Shown here piece by piece: positions 1 to 9,500 of a stretch of 64,000 bases of DNA. This DNA is from Sphingobacteriales bacterium 44-15 (GTDB lineage Bacteria > Bacteroidota > Bacteroidia > Chitinophagales > Chitinophagaceae): positions 353,953-417,952 of the forward strand of contig MKWG01000002.1 in assembly GCA_001899685.1 (NCBI GenBank), written 5' to 3'. Under the pieces are notes generated by a model that was given only the letters and a program-made list of their open reading frames with translations, ran no database searches and was not told the origin of the DNA. A program made the translations under genes and the position numbers. The first letter of the stretch is position 1; each line of letters begins with the position of its first letter.

Positions 1-1196
1 AGGGCTTCCAGTACGGATCCGCAATATTACAATATGATGCAACAGGTGATAAAGCAGCGCTGGAAATTGGCCGGGGAAATACGGTTAGCATGATGGCGCC
101 GCATATCAGTCATACAGGAGTGCACGACCACGGCTTTAATAATATAAGCACCTACGGGAGCCTGCTGCGCCTGATGCACGAGGGAAAGATTGCATATAAT
201 GAATGGGAAAAGCAGTTTTATATGCTCGCTTTAAAGATCACAGGCGCCGTGCAGGCAAGCCGCTGGACCACTATTAAAGATGGCGGCTTTATTCATTCCT
301 TCAACGGTCCGCATTCTTTGTTTGTAGATACTATCCGCTCTGTCCGGGCGCTGATCGTTTCCCATAGTCTCGGGCATTTTTTGCAGGCAGAAGGAGACCT
401 GAAGATCAGCTTGCTGGAACGCGCCCTGCAACACCTGTCGGCCACTGCGCAATATTCTGTTTTTTACAATGAAGGGCGTGATATATACGATATATGGGGG
501 CGTACAGCGCATGAATGTGTTTTTAATACAAAAGACGGCAACTATCGCTGCCCTAATTCACAGCAGGGATATACCGGCTTCAGCACCTGGACAAGGGGAC
601 TGGCCTGGGCGATGTGCGGCTTTGCGGAAGAGCTGGAGTGGCTTGACCGGCAGCCTGATGAGGCAATACCTGGTGGAAAGACGGCGGTAATGAACTGGAT
701 GATGAAAGCAGCAAAAGCTACCTGCGATTTTTATATTGAAAATACCCCTGCCGACGGCATCCCTTATTGGGATACCGGAGCGCCCCAGTTATATAAGCTG
801 GGTAACTACCTGGATAAACCTGCTGACCCTTACAACGATTTTGAGCCGGTAGACAGCTCTGCCGCCGCCATCGCATCCCAGGGGCTGCTGCGGCTGGGAA
901 AACTTTTACAACAGAAAGGAGATGCACAAAATGGCAATCGCTACTGGCAGGCCGGGCTAACGGTGCTGGATACCCTCTTTGATGAACCTTATCTAAGCAC
1001 AGACCCAAATCATGAGGGACTGATATTGCATTCTATCTATCATCGCCCCAACGGCTGGGATCATATACCTGCAGGAAGCCGGATACCCAACGGCGAATCT
1101 TCGATGTGGGGAGATTACCATGCACGGGAAACGGCTCTTTACCTGCAGCGTATCATCAATAATGAGACCTATTATACTTTCTTCAATATACAATAG
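1..1196 (+). CDS. GH88-family unsaturated glucuronyl hydrolase, 5' end outside window
   Basis: The reading frame is open from base 3, so the true start lies upstream; 397 residues are visible. The family removes the delta-4,5-unsaturated uronic acid left at the non-reducing end of oligosaccharides by polysaccharide lyases. Family features seen: HDHGF near visible residue 41, an LFVDTIRS segment near residue 109 whose Asp fits the conserved catalytic Asp of GH88, a TRGLAWAM helix, WDTGAP, and the DSSAAAIASQGLL segment typical of the alpha6/alpha6 barrel. It leads a same-strand run with the next gene 61 bp away, which points to sugar-acid catabolism. A GH105-type activity is the main alternative. 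The signal peptide, if any, is outside the window. Confidence 0.85.
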   Translation, partial: GFQYGSAILQYDATGDKAALEIGRGNTVSMMAPHISHTGVHDHGFNNISTYGSLLRLMHEGKIAYNEWEKQFYMLALKITGAVQASRWTTIKDGGFIHSFNGPHSLFVDTIRSVRALIVSHSLGHFLQAEGDLKISLLERALQHLSATAQYSVFYNEGRDIYDIWGRTAHECVFNTKDGNYRCPNSQQGYTGFSTWTRGLAWAMCGFAEELEWLDRQPDEAIPGGKTAVMNWMMKAAKATCDFYIENTPADGIPYWDTGAPQLYKLGNYLDKPADPYNDFEPVDSSAAAIASQGLLRLGKLLQQKGDAQNGNRYWQAGLTVLDTLFDEPYLSTDPNHEGLILHSIYHRPNGWDHIPAGSRIPNGESSMWGDYHARETALYLQRIINNETYYTFFNIQ

Positions 1197-1257
1197 TACA
1201 ATTGACTTTCTTGCGGCATCAAAATACAGGTATGCGGCATAAAATTAAAAAACAACG

Positions 1258-2091
1258 ATGAGCACAGGAGCACTTGAAGATCTTTCCCGGTTGTGTGTGC
1301 ACACGATCACTACCAAACCGTGGGATATAGTAACCGCGGCAAAAAATTATGCTGCAGCAGGCGTTAAAGGTATTACGGTGTGGCGGGATACGCTTGAGGG
1401 GCGGGATATTAAGCAGACGGGTAACATGCTGCGGGAGGAAGGATTAAATATTGTCTCACTTTGCAGGGGCGGTTTCTTCCCGGCTGCAGACAAGAGTAAA
1501 AGGAAGATCGCTATTGATGACAACAGGAAAGCAATAGAAGAAGCTGCCGCATTGGGAACGCCTCTGATCGTGCTGGTATGCGGTGCAGATCCCACGCAAA
1601 GCCTGGATGATTCAAGGCAACAGATACAGGATGGCATAGCTGCTGTGCTGGATGAAGCATCTGCTGCAGGAGTAAAGCTTGCTATAGAGCCTTTGCATCC
1701 CATGTATGCGGATACGCGCTCGGCTATCAATACGCTGGCGCAGGCAAATGATATGGCAGAAGCGCTGAACTCTCCCTGGGTGGGCGTAGCTGTAGATGTA
1801 TATCATTTGTGGTGGGACCCTTCGCTGGAACAGGAGATCAAACGTTGCGGGCAACATCATAACCTGCTCGCTTTTCATGTCTGCGACTGGAACGTTCCTA
1901 CCACGGATATGCTGCTCGACAGGGGATTGATGGGAGAAGGATGTATCCCCATCCGGAAGATCCGCTCCTGGGTGGAAGCCACAGGCTTCAACGGCTTTAA
2001 TGAAGTGGAAATATTCTCCACCCGGTTCTGGAAAGAAGACCAGTCAGCTTTCCTGCAAAAAATAATTAAAGCATACCGGGAGCATGTATAG
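1258..2091 (+). CDS. Sugar phosphate isomerase/epimerase (TIM barrel, AP-endonuclease-2 fold)
   Basis: A 277-residue cytoplasmic protein of the xylose isomerase-like TIM-barrel family. The usual metal-site elements are visible: Glu in AIEPLHPMY (about residue 143), Asp and His in VDVYHLWW, His in FHVCDWN and Glu in NEVEIFS near the end. This family interconverts keto sugars or their epimers. The substrate cannot be read from sequence; the neighbours (GH88 upstream, Gfo/Idh oxidoreductase 61 bp downstream) suggest an unsaturated uronate or derived keto-acid. The ATG at 1258 is the first in frame that fits the family length. No signal peptide. Confidence 0.8.
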   Translation: MSTGALEDLSRLCVHTITTKPWDIVTAAKNYAAAGVKGITVWRDTLEGRDIKQTGNMLREEGLNIVSLCRGGFFPAADKSKRKIAIDDNRKAIEEAAALGTPLIVLVCGADPTQSLDDSRQQIQDGIAAVLDEASAAGVKLAIEPLHPMYADTRSAINTLAQANDMAEALNSPWVGVAVDVYHLWWDPSLEQEIKRCGQHHNLLAFHVCDWNVPTTDMLLDRGLMGEGCIPIRKIRSWVEATGFNGFNEVEIFSTRFWKEDQSAFLQKIIKAYREHV

Positions 2092-2152
2092 TATGACATA
2101 AATACATTAACTGTTAGTACACCATAATAATCACACATAAAACAAAATACAG

Positions 2153-3307
2153 ATGCAGGAACATAAAGTAGGTATCATCATGAACGGTGTGACAGGAAGA
2201 ATGGGCACCAACCAGCATTTGCTACGGTCTATAGCCGCTATCATACAACAGGGCGGCGTAAAGATCAGCGCCGCTGAAACCATTATGCCTGATCCCATCC
2301 TCGTTGGCCGCGATAAAAACAAACTGGCAAAGCTCTGCGCATTATCAGGCGTAACAAAAATGACTACTGATCTTGATGAAGCACTGTCTGATCCTTATTA
2401 TACCATCTACTTTGATGCGCAAACGACTACCCGGCGCGCCGAAGCCATCCGTAAAGCGGTAGCTGCCGGTAAAAACATTTATTGTGAAAAACCCATTGCG
2501 ATAGATACCAAAGAAGCGATGGCGCTTTACCAACTTTGCAAAGAGTCCGGCGTAAAAAACGGCGTGGTGCAGGATAAACTCTGGCTGCCCGGCATCCTAA
2601 AGCTGAAGCGTTTGATACAACAGGGATTTTTCGGTAAGATACTTTCCGTTCGCGGTGAATTCGGCTACTGGGTTTTTGAAGGCGATTCCATTCCCGCGCA
2701 GCGCCCTTCGTGGAACTATCGCAAAGAAGATGGCGGGGGCATTATTGTAGACATGCTTTGTCACTGGCGCTATGTGCTGGACAATGTGTTTGGAAAAGTG
2801 AAGGCTGTATCCTGCCTCGGCGCTACACATATACCGGAAAGAATAGATGAGGAAGGGAACCTGTATGCCTGCACTGCGGATGACGCCGCTTATGCCACGT
2901 TTGAACTGGAGAATGATATTATTGCACACTTCAATTCTTCCTGGACGGTAAGAGTAAGGCGTGACGATCTTTTGACCTTACAGGTGGATGGCACCAAAGG
3001 CTCTGCTGTAGCGGGGCTGAGGGAATGTTATATACAGCACTATGGCAATACCCCCAAACCTGTATGGAATCCTGACATCACGCAGCCTATCAATTTCTTT
3101 GAAGGCTGGAGTAAAGTGCCCGAACAGGAAGCGTATGACAATGCTTTTAAAGTACAATGGGAGCTGTTTTTAAAGCATGTGGTAAAAGGCGATCCGTTCC
3201 CCTGGGATCTGTATGAAGGCGTGAAAGGGGTGCAACTGGCAGAGAAAGGACTGGAAAGCTGGGAAAAAAGATGCTGGCTGGATATACCTGATCTAAGAAA
3301 AGGGTAG
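2153..3307 (+). CDS. Gfo/Idh/MocA-family NAD(P)-dependent oxidoreductase
   Basis: A 384-residue protein with an N-terminal Rossmann fold (GVTGRMGTN near residue 12) and the family signature EKPIAIDTKEAM near residue 115, followed by the alpha/beta substrate domain. Such enzymes oxidise or reduce a sugar, inositol or sugar acid with NAD(P). It follows the isomerase by 61 bp on the same strand and is probably co-transcribed. Reading it as a dehydrogenase in a glucuronate or related pathway is inference from context. The ATG at 2153 is followed by MQEHKVGIIM, directly before the first beta strand, which supports this start. Confidence 0.85.
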   Translation: MQEHKVGIIMNGVTGRMGTNQHLLRSIAAIIQQGGVKISAAETIMPDPILVGRDKNKLAKLCALSGVTKMTTDLDEALSDPYYTIYFDAQTTTRRAEAIRKAVAAGKNIYCEKPIAIDTKEAMALYQLCKESGVKNGVVQDKLWLPGILKLKRLIQQGFFGKILSVRGEFGYWVFEGDSIPAQRPSWNYRKEDGGGIIVDMLCHWRYVLDNVFGKVKAVSCLGATHIPERIDEEGNLYACTADDAAYATFELENDIIAHFNSSWTVRVRRDDLLTLQVDGTKGSAVAGLRECYIQHYGNTPKPVWNPDITQPINFFEGWSKVPEQEAYDNAFKVQWELFLKHVVKGDPFPWDLYEGVKGVQLAEKGLESWEKRCWLDIPDLRKG

Positions 3308-3345
3308 AGCTGCTATGGCAAATGTAAAAAGGCGATGGATCGTGA

Positions 3346-3512
3346 GAAGTGAAAACGACAAAGGTCAAAAGTGAGAAGTGAGAAAGAAAGAAGCCCTGTC
3401 ATTTGTCGTTTCACGTTTATCGTCTGTCGTTTCACTTTCACAATAGCGAACAGAACGTTGAAGAGTGCGACGCAATTGGGCTTCATAGTAGTAATATTGT
3501 TTGGCTCATAAT
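3346..3512. repeat. Composite intergenic repeat: palindromic family 2 followed by family 1 copy
   Basis: In the 221-bp gap between the oxidoreductase and the SDR. The first part (about 3346-3440) carries the recurring GTGAGAAGTGA / TTTGTCGTTTCACGTTTATC unit, whose halves are partly complementary and can fold back. The second part (about 3441-3512) is the family 1 element with core GAAGAGTGCGACGCAA, then CTTCATAGTAG and GGCTCATAATAAAA, ending about 16 bp before the SDR start. Similar pairs occur at 19.2-19.5 kb and 42.2-42.5 kb. No coding potential is apparent. Confidence 0.65.
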
Positions 3513-3528
3513 AAAATAATACATACAG

Positions 3529-4299
3529 ATGAAAAGAGTAGCATTCATTACCGGTGGCACCCGGGGCATAGGGTTCGGCATTGCTATACAGCTGGCAAAG
3601 GCAGGATTTGACCTTGCGGTGAATGGCATGCGGCCGGAAGAAGCAGTACAAGCTGCCCTGGATGAGCTGAAGTCACTGGGTGCAGGAGTGATCTATTGCC
3701 GGGGGAGTATAGCGTCCGCAGCAGACCGGGAAAATATGATCCATAATATTAAAGCGCATTACGGAGCACTTCATGTCCTGGTGAACAATGCGGGTATGGC
3801 GCCGAGAGAACGGAGGGATATACTGGAAGCCACTGAAGAAAGCTATGATGAAGTGATGACGACAAATCTTAAAGGTTGTTATTTCCTTACGCAGCAGGCG
3901 GCCAACTGGATGATCGCTCAAAAGAAAAGCGATGAGAGCTTTAGCGGTTGCATTATCAATATTACTTCCATGTCTGCTACCGTGGCTTCTGTAAACCGAG
4001 GCGAGTATTGCCTGGCGAAGGCCGGGCTGAGCATGGCAACACAATTATTTGCGGTTCGCCTGGGTGAATTTAATATACCGGTGTATGAAGTGCGTCCCGG
4101 CATTATCCGCACGGATATGACGGCAGGGGTGAAAGAGAAATACGACAAATTGATCAATGAAGGTTTGTGCGTTCAGCAACGCTGGGGGGAGCCTGCTGAT
4201 GTAGGCCGGGCTGTGGCAGCGCTTGCCAAAGGCGATTTCCCGTATTCTACCGGGCAGGTAGTAATGGTAGACGGCGGGTTGACTATACCACGATTATAA
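3529..4299 (+). CDS. Short-chain dehydrogenase/reductase (FabG-like) in uronate cluster
   Basis: A 256-residue classical SDR. Seen: the cofactor motif TGGTRGIG (residues 8-15), NNAGMAP near residue 86, a catalytic Ser in the INITSMSA segment, and Tyr160 and Lys164 in the YxxxK motif; the C-terminal VMVDGGLTI segment is also typical. NAD(P)-dependent oxidoreduction is certain at family level. Automatic annotation would call it a 3-ketoacyl-ACP reductase, but its position between a GH88/isomerase/oxidoreductase block and an MFS transporter argues for a sugar-acid substrate. A repeat-filled gap separates it from the previous gene, so it may have its own promoter. Confidence 0.85.
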   Translation: MKRVAFITGGTRGIGFGIAIQLAKAGFDLAVNGMRPEEAVQAALDELKSLGAGVIYCRGSIASAADRENMIHNIKAHYGALHVLVNNAGMAPRERRDILEATEESYDEVMTTNLKGCYFLTQQAANWMIAQKKSDESFSGCIINITSMSATVASVNRGEYCLAKAGLSMATQLFAVRLGEFNIPVYEVRPGIIRTDMTAGVKEKYDKLINEGLCVQQRWGEPADVGRAVAALAKGDFPYSTGQVVMVDGGLTIPRL

Positions 4300-4345
4300 T
4301 ACAATGAAAAGACAGCTTACTAACATTTCAAATAATATATAGCTC

Positions 4346-5593
4346 ATGCAAACAGCTTCCTCTTCTTCCACATTACAGCATCTCACGCGGCTGCCTGTGC
4401 TGGTGGCAGCGCTCGGGTATATGGTAGACATGTACGATCTTTTCCTTTTCAGCATCATTCGCGTACCCAGCCTGGCTTCCCTGGGGCTTCCGCAGGAGAA
4501 AATTATGGAAGACGGGCTTATGCTGCTGAATCTGCAGATGGCGGGTATGCTTATCGGTGGTATCGTATGGGGGATAATGGGCGACAAAAAAGGAAGGTTG
4601 TCCGTATTATTCGGTTCCATTTTAATTTATTCGCTGGCTAATATCGGCAATGGGTTTGTGACCTCTGTGGGCGCTTACGCAATACTACGTTTTATTGCGG
4701 GTTTCGGACTGGCCGGTGAGTTGGGCGCCGGTATCACGCTGGTATCTGAGATCTTACCTGCCCGCATGAGAGGATATGGCGCTACGCTGGTGGCTACTAT
4801 GGGAGTAATGGGCGCGCTGCTGGCTTACCTGGTATCCTATTTTTTCGATTGGCGCATATCCTATTTTATCGGTGGCGGACTGGGTTTGCTGCTGATGGTG
4901 TTGCGCATCCGGGTTTTTGAATCGGGTATCTATGTCCAGTTAAAAGAGCAAAAAGTAAAACGCGGGAATATAGGGATGCTGTTCAAAAGCCGGGAACGTT
5001 TCCTTAAATATCTCAATGGTATCATCATTGGCATGCCTATATGGTTTGTAATAGGTATATTGATCACTTTTTCCCCGGAGTTTGGCGCTGCGCTGGGAGT
5101 AGATCAACCCATCAATGCGGGTAAGGCTGTAATGTTCGCCTTCTCCGGCCAGGTAGCGGGGAACCTCATCAGTGGAATGTTGAGTCAGCGGCTGCAAAGC
5201 AGGAAAAAGGCCATCCTGGTATTCCTCCTGTTATCTATGTCATTAATGCTCGTTTTTCTGCTGGCGCCCGTTAAGGATGTCTCCACGATATATGTAATAT
5301 GCGCTGCTCTTGGATTTTCCAGCGGCTACTGGACACTTTTTATTACCGTGGCCGCAGAGCTTTTCGGCTCCAATCTGCGCGCTACCGTGGCTACCACCAT
5401 TCCCAATTTTGTAAGAGCAACAGTGATCCCGCTTACGGCACTGTTTGCATTGCTGAAAGGAAGAACCGATATTATCCACAGCGCTTTGATCGTAGGCATA
5501 TTCGCTTATCTCTTAGCCCTGTTAGCGCTTTTCTACCTGGAAGAGACATTTAAAAAAGATATGAATTATACGGAAGAAGAAAAAGCGGGTTGA
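4346..5593 (+). CDS. MFS transporter of the sugar-acid cluster
   Basis: A 415-residue inner-membrane protein with about twelve hydrophobic segments. The family motif between TM2 and TM3 is visible as WGIMGDKKGRLSVL near residue 75, and an RGYGATLVATMGVMG stretch follows. It lies 46 bp after the SDR and overlaps the next gene by one base (TGATG), so co-expression is likely. A role importing the uronate or oligosaccharide handled by the cluster is inference. The N terminus is rich in Ser and Thr before TM1; the ATG at 4346 is the only reasonable start. Confidence 0.85.
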   Translation: MQTASSSSTLQHLTRLPVLVAALGYMVDMYDLFLFSIIRVPSLASLGLPQEKIMEDGLMLLNLQMAGMLIGGIVWGIMGDKKGRLSVLFGSILIYSLANIGNGFVTSVGAYAILRFIAGFGLAGELGAGITLVSEILPARMRGYGATLVATMGVMGALLAYLVSYFFDWRISYFIGGGLGLLLMVLRIRVFESGIYVQLKEQKVKRGNIGMLFKSRERFLKYLNGIIIGMPIWFVIGILITFSPEFGAALGVDQPINAGKAVMFAFSGQVAGNLISGMLSQRLQSRKKAILVFLLLSMSLMLVFLLAPVKDVSTIYVICAALGFSSGYWTLFITVAAELFGSNLRATVATTIPNFVRATVIPLTALFALLKGRTDIIHSALIVGIFAYLLALLALFYLEETFKKDMNYTEEEKAG

Positions 5594-6441
5594 TGGAAGA
5601 GTATTACCTGCGGCCGCTACGGACAGAAGATCTGAAAGCTGCGATGGAACTGTCGGCTGAAGCAGGCTGGAACCAGACAGTGCAGGACTGGACGTTCCTG
5701 CTCGAAGATCCGCAGCATATCAGTGTAGCAGCAGTTTCCGGTGACAGGGTAATAGGTACAACAGTCGCCCTCAATTACGCCGGACAGCTCGCATGGATAG
5801 GTATGGTGCTGGTGAATAAAGCATATCGCGGAAAAGGAGTGAGCAAACTGCTTTTGCAATATATTTTTGAAAACTGTAAAGCAGCTATGAAGTTAGACGC
5901 CACTGCTTTGGGAGAACCGGTGTACCGGAAGTTTGGATTTTTCCCGGAATACACTATCCTAAGAATGGTGAACACAAGCGCTGCAGATATTTCCCTCCAT
6001 CATGTTGATTTACCCCGGCAGGCTTTGTCAAGACATTTCTCTGCGATCATATCGCTTGATGAAATGACATTGGGCATTAAAAGGGAAAAGCTGATAGCAT
6101 ACTATATACAACAATATCCACTCAAAGCCTGGGTGCTGGAAGAAAACAGCCACCCGGAAGGATTTGTGCTGGGAAGAGACGGGTACCACTACCATCATAT
6201 TGGCCCCATAGTAGCCGCTACTACTGCACAAGCTATATTATTGCTGAAGCAGGCGCTTGCACAACTGCCCGGTCAACCGGTTGTTGTAGATGTGCCAGCC
6301 GATAAAAAAGAGATGATACAAATACTTAAGGAATTGAACTTTGTCGAACAACGCCGGTTTATGAGAATGTACAGGAATAAAAATCCATTTGCCGGCAAGG
6401 TCAACAGGTTATTTGCTATAGCAGGCCCGGAGTTTGGATAA
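5593..6441 (+). CDS. GNAT-family N-acetyltransferase
   Basis: A 282-residue protein. The ATG at 5593 overlaps the TGA of the transporter by one base, the usual coupling arrangement, and is preferred over the TTG three bases earlier. The acetyl-CoA binding motif A is visible as VNKAYRGKGVSKLLL near residue 77, followed by YRKFGFFPEY, in the N-terminal half. The C-terminal half (about 150-282) looks like a second GNAT-like or accessory domain. The acetyl acceptor is unknown; its place at the end of the sugar-acid operon does not reveal it. Confidence 0.8.
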   Translation: MEEYYLRPLRTEDLKAAMELSAEAGWNQTVQDWTFLLEDPQHISVAAVSGDRVIGTTVALNYAGQLAWIGMVLVNKAYRGKGVSKLLLQYIFENCKAAMKLDATALGEPVYRKFGFFPEYTILRMVNTSAADISLHHVDLPRQALSRHFSAIISLDEMTLGIKREKLIAYYIQQYPLKAWVLEENSHPEGFVLGRDGYHYHHIGPIVAATTAQAILLLKQALAQLPGQPVVVDVPADKKEMIQILKELNFVEQRRFMRMYRNKNPFAGKVNRLFAIAGPEFG

Positions 6442-6554
6442 AATGATCAAACTAACGGCGGATACTTGAAAATTTTCATGAAGGGTTTTGCAAAAGGCTC
6501 AAATAATCGTCTTATTTTTCCGTTTGAGAATTATCAGACCCTCTACTCTATCCC

Positions 6555-9500
6555 ATGGTGTTGACTTTTGTGAAACATACCTTAACTACTCCCCGGAGGC
6601 ACTACTGTAGTTTTCTGTTATTTCTCTCCATACTTTCATCATCAGTTACAGGACAGGTAAGTGTTTCGTTCAACCCGGATAAGGAGGGAGGATGTCCTCC
6701 GTTCAGCGTTCAGTTTAGCAGCTATGTTAACGGAGCTACTGCCAGTGCTGCATATCACTGGGATTTTGGAAATGGCAACAGCAGTGATCTTAAAAACCCC
6801 GCATCAGTATATACTGAAGAAAAAACATACAAGGTTACACTTACCGTTACCGATGGAGGTAAAAACTATAGCTTTTCCAGGGAGATCACCGGCTACAAAA
6901 AGCCGGTAGCTGATTTTTCAGTGCTGGAAAAAAAGGCCTGTATTCCTGCAGTAATACATTTTAAAAGTAACTCCACACCGGGAAGCGGATCGCTTGAACG
7001 GTTTTACTGGGATTACGGCGACGGGACTGCGCAGCAGGAATATTCAGAAAATGCGTCACATACCTATATGATGCTGATGAAGCCGTCAGCCACCCTTACC
7101 GTGATCAACAGCTACGGATGCTATAGCTCGGTGACCAAGAATGAAATAGCAGAGATCCTGCCACCTATCAGCTCTTCATTTACCGCCAGCCGTCAGGTGC
7201 TCTGTAAGCCAACAGATGCGGTTCAGTTCACCAACAACAGCTCTGGTCCCGGCACATTGAACTATACATGGGATTTTGGCGACGGGCATACTTCCACCGA
7301 AAAAGAACCATCTTATGCTTTCAATAAAAAAGGTATTTATACAGTCAGCCTTACGGTGAAGAATGATGCCGGCTGCAGTATCACCAGCACACAGGCAGAT
7401 TATCTCAATGTTGCGAGTTATAAAGCCGGCTTTAATGCGCCATCACTGATATGCAGGGATCAGACGGCAAGCTTTGCTGCTACCAGCACACCGGCACCCT
7501 CCAGTACGTTATGGTTTATAGACGACCAGGAAATCTACGGATGGTATTACGGCTCTTACGGATTGTCATATTCTTTTGGCGATACGCTGGAACATACCGT
7601 AAAGCTGGTAAACACTTTCGGCGCCTGTCCCGATGCAGATTCAGTAAAGATCAAGGTGAGACCTGTACCGCAACTTAACGGCTTTGTTGCCGACCTGCAA
7701 AACTTCTGTGGTGCACCGGCTACCGTAAAATTCAAAGACGTTACCCCGGATGCCGTAAAGTGGAACTGGAAATTCTATAAAGATTATTATAATGTATCTA
7801 CTTCCACCGTACAGGCGCCTTCTTATACTTACACTGATGATGGAAATTATACCGTATCGCTCGAGGTAAGTAATATATATGGATGCACTGTCGGGACGAT
7901 GCAAAATATTACCATCACCAGGCCTTTTGCTAATATTTACAACACAATGTATGATGCCGGTTCTTCTTATTGCGGCTATCTGAAGGTTAGTATGGCGGTC
8001 GGCAACAGCTCTGATGAGATAAAAGATTATAAATGGGTGTTTGGCGATGGCGCTACATCAACGGAGAAAGCACCGGTACATGAATTTACCAATCCCGGTA
8101 ATTACTCGGTATACCTGGAGTTTACTACACAAAAAGGATGTAAGGGAATATCCAACAGGGTTCCGTTTACAGTATATAAAAAGCCCAAGGCTGACTTTAT
8201 ATCACTGCAGGGCACCAGTATCTGTGGCAATACTCCCGTTACTTTCAGCTATTCCGGCGGGTCAGCAATAACGTATCTCTCCTGGTTTTATGACGGCGAC
8301 TATAACTATGTCTATGGCAATTCACAAACCGTGCAGTATAATGCTGCAGGTAGCTTTGATGTAAAATTAATTGCCTACAATGGAGACTGCAGTGACACCA
8401 TGAAAAAACCTGGCTATATTACTGTACTACCTCCGTTCCCTAAGATCGCAGGCTACCAGCGAACCTGTGCCGGCACACGGGGCGAAATAGAATTTACCCA
8501 GTCTTCAAAAGAAGCAGAAAGCTGGAAATGGGATTGGGGCGACAAGAAAACCCAGACATACTCGACAGATGAGCCAACCGTAAAACATGAATATACTGCC
8601 ACCGGCAATTATAAAGTAGTGCTGACCACCACAAATGGCGCCTGCAGTGTAAGAGATTCGGTGAATATTTCTGTCCTGCTGAAGCAGCACCCGGTGTTAT
8701 CCTTACAAAAGAGCAGCGTTTGCACTAATGAAGTGATACCATTCAAAATTACGGGGTTTGAGAAAGACCCAACCTACCAGCAGGGATATTACAACAGTTA
8801 TTATTTTCAAAAATGGGAGTATGAGGATGGGACAGACTTTAACGGTTATCCGTCGCTTGACTACGATACTTATTTTATAACTTCAGCAAGCGGTAAGCTT
8901 TATCCCTATCAGGTGAAAGAGGGGCAGCTCAGGGTAATTACTGTTTCATCGTATTTCGGTTGCTTCGACACTTCGAACTATGTGCCCGTTCATCTCAAAG
9001 GGGCAGCAGCAGCTTTTACCATTGAAAAGGACCGGCAATGCCTGGGAAATGCGGTGATACTGAAAGACGCGTCTACCGCCAACAATAATACCATCACAAG
9101 CTGGACATGGAATTTTGGCGACGGGCAAACACAAACGGTAAACAAGGGAGGAACAATCTCCCATACCTACAGCAACCCCGGATCGTATAATGTTACCCTG
9201 ACCATTACCGATGCAGGAGGATGCAGCAGCAGTACGCCTTCCTACAGTAAATATGTAGAAACATACGGACCGAAGGCCGCCTTTGGTTTGTCAGGCACCA
9301 ATGTACCTTTAAACAGTACTATCATTTTTTATAATTATACCAATTCTTACGGCAGCGATAATACACAATACAATTGGGATTTTGGCGATGGTACATCCGG
9401 CGATCAGTATTATGCGCAGCATACCTATCCCCAGGCAGGGGTATACACCGTAAAGCTTACTGCAACGGATCCGGTAACCGGCTGCTTATCAGAAGCGCCA

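Noticed and set aside
3529-4299. Fatty-acid biosynthesis FabG
   Set aside because: Sequence is FabG-like, but the location in a sugar-acid cluster and absence of fab genes make that role unlikely.
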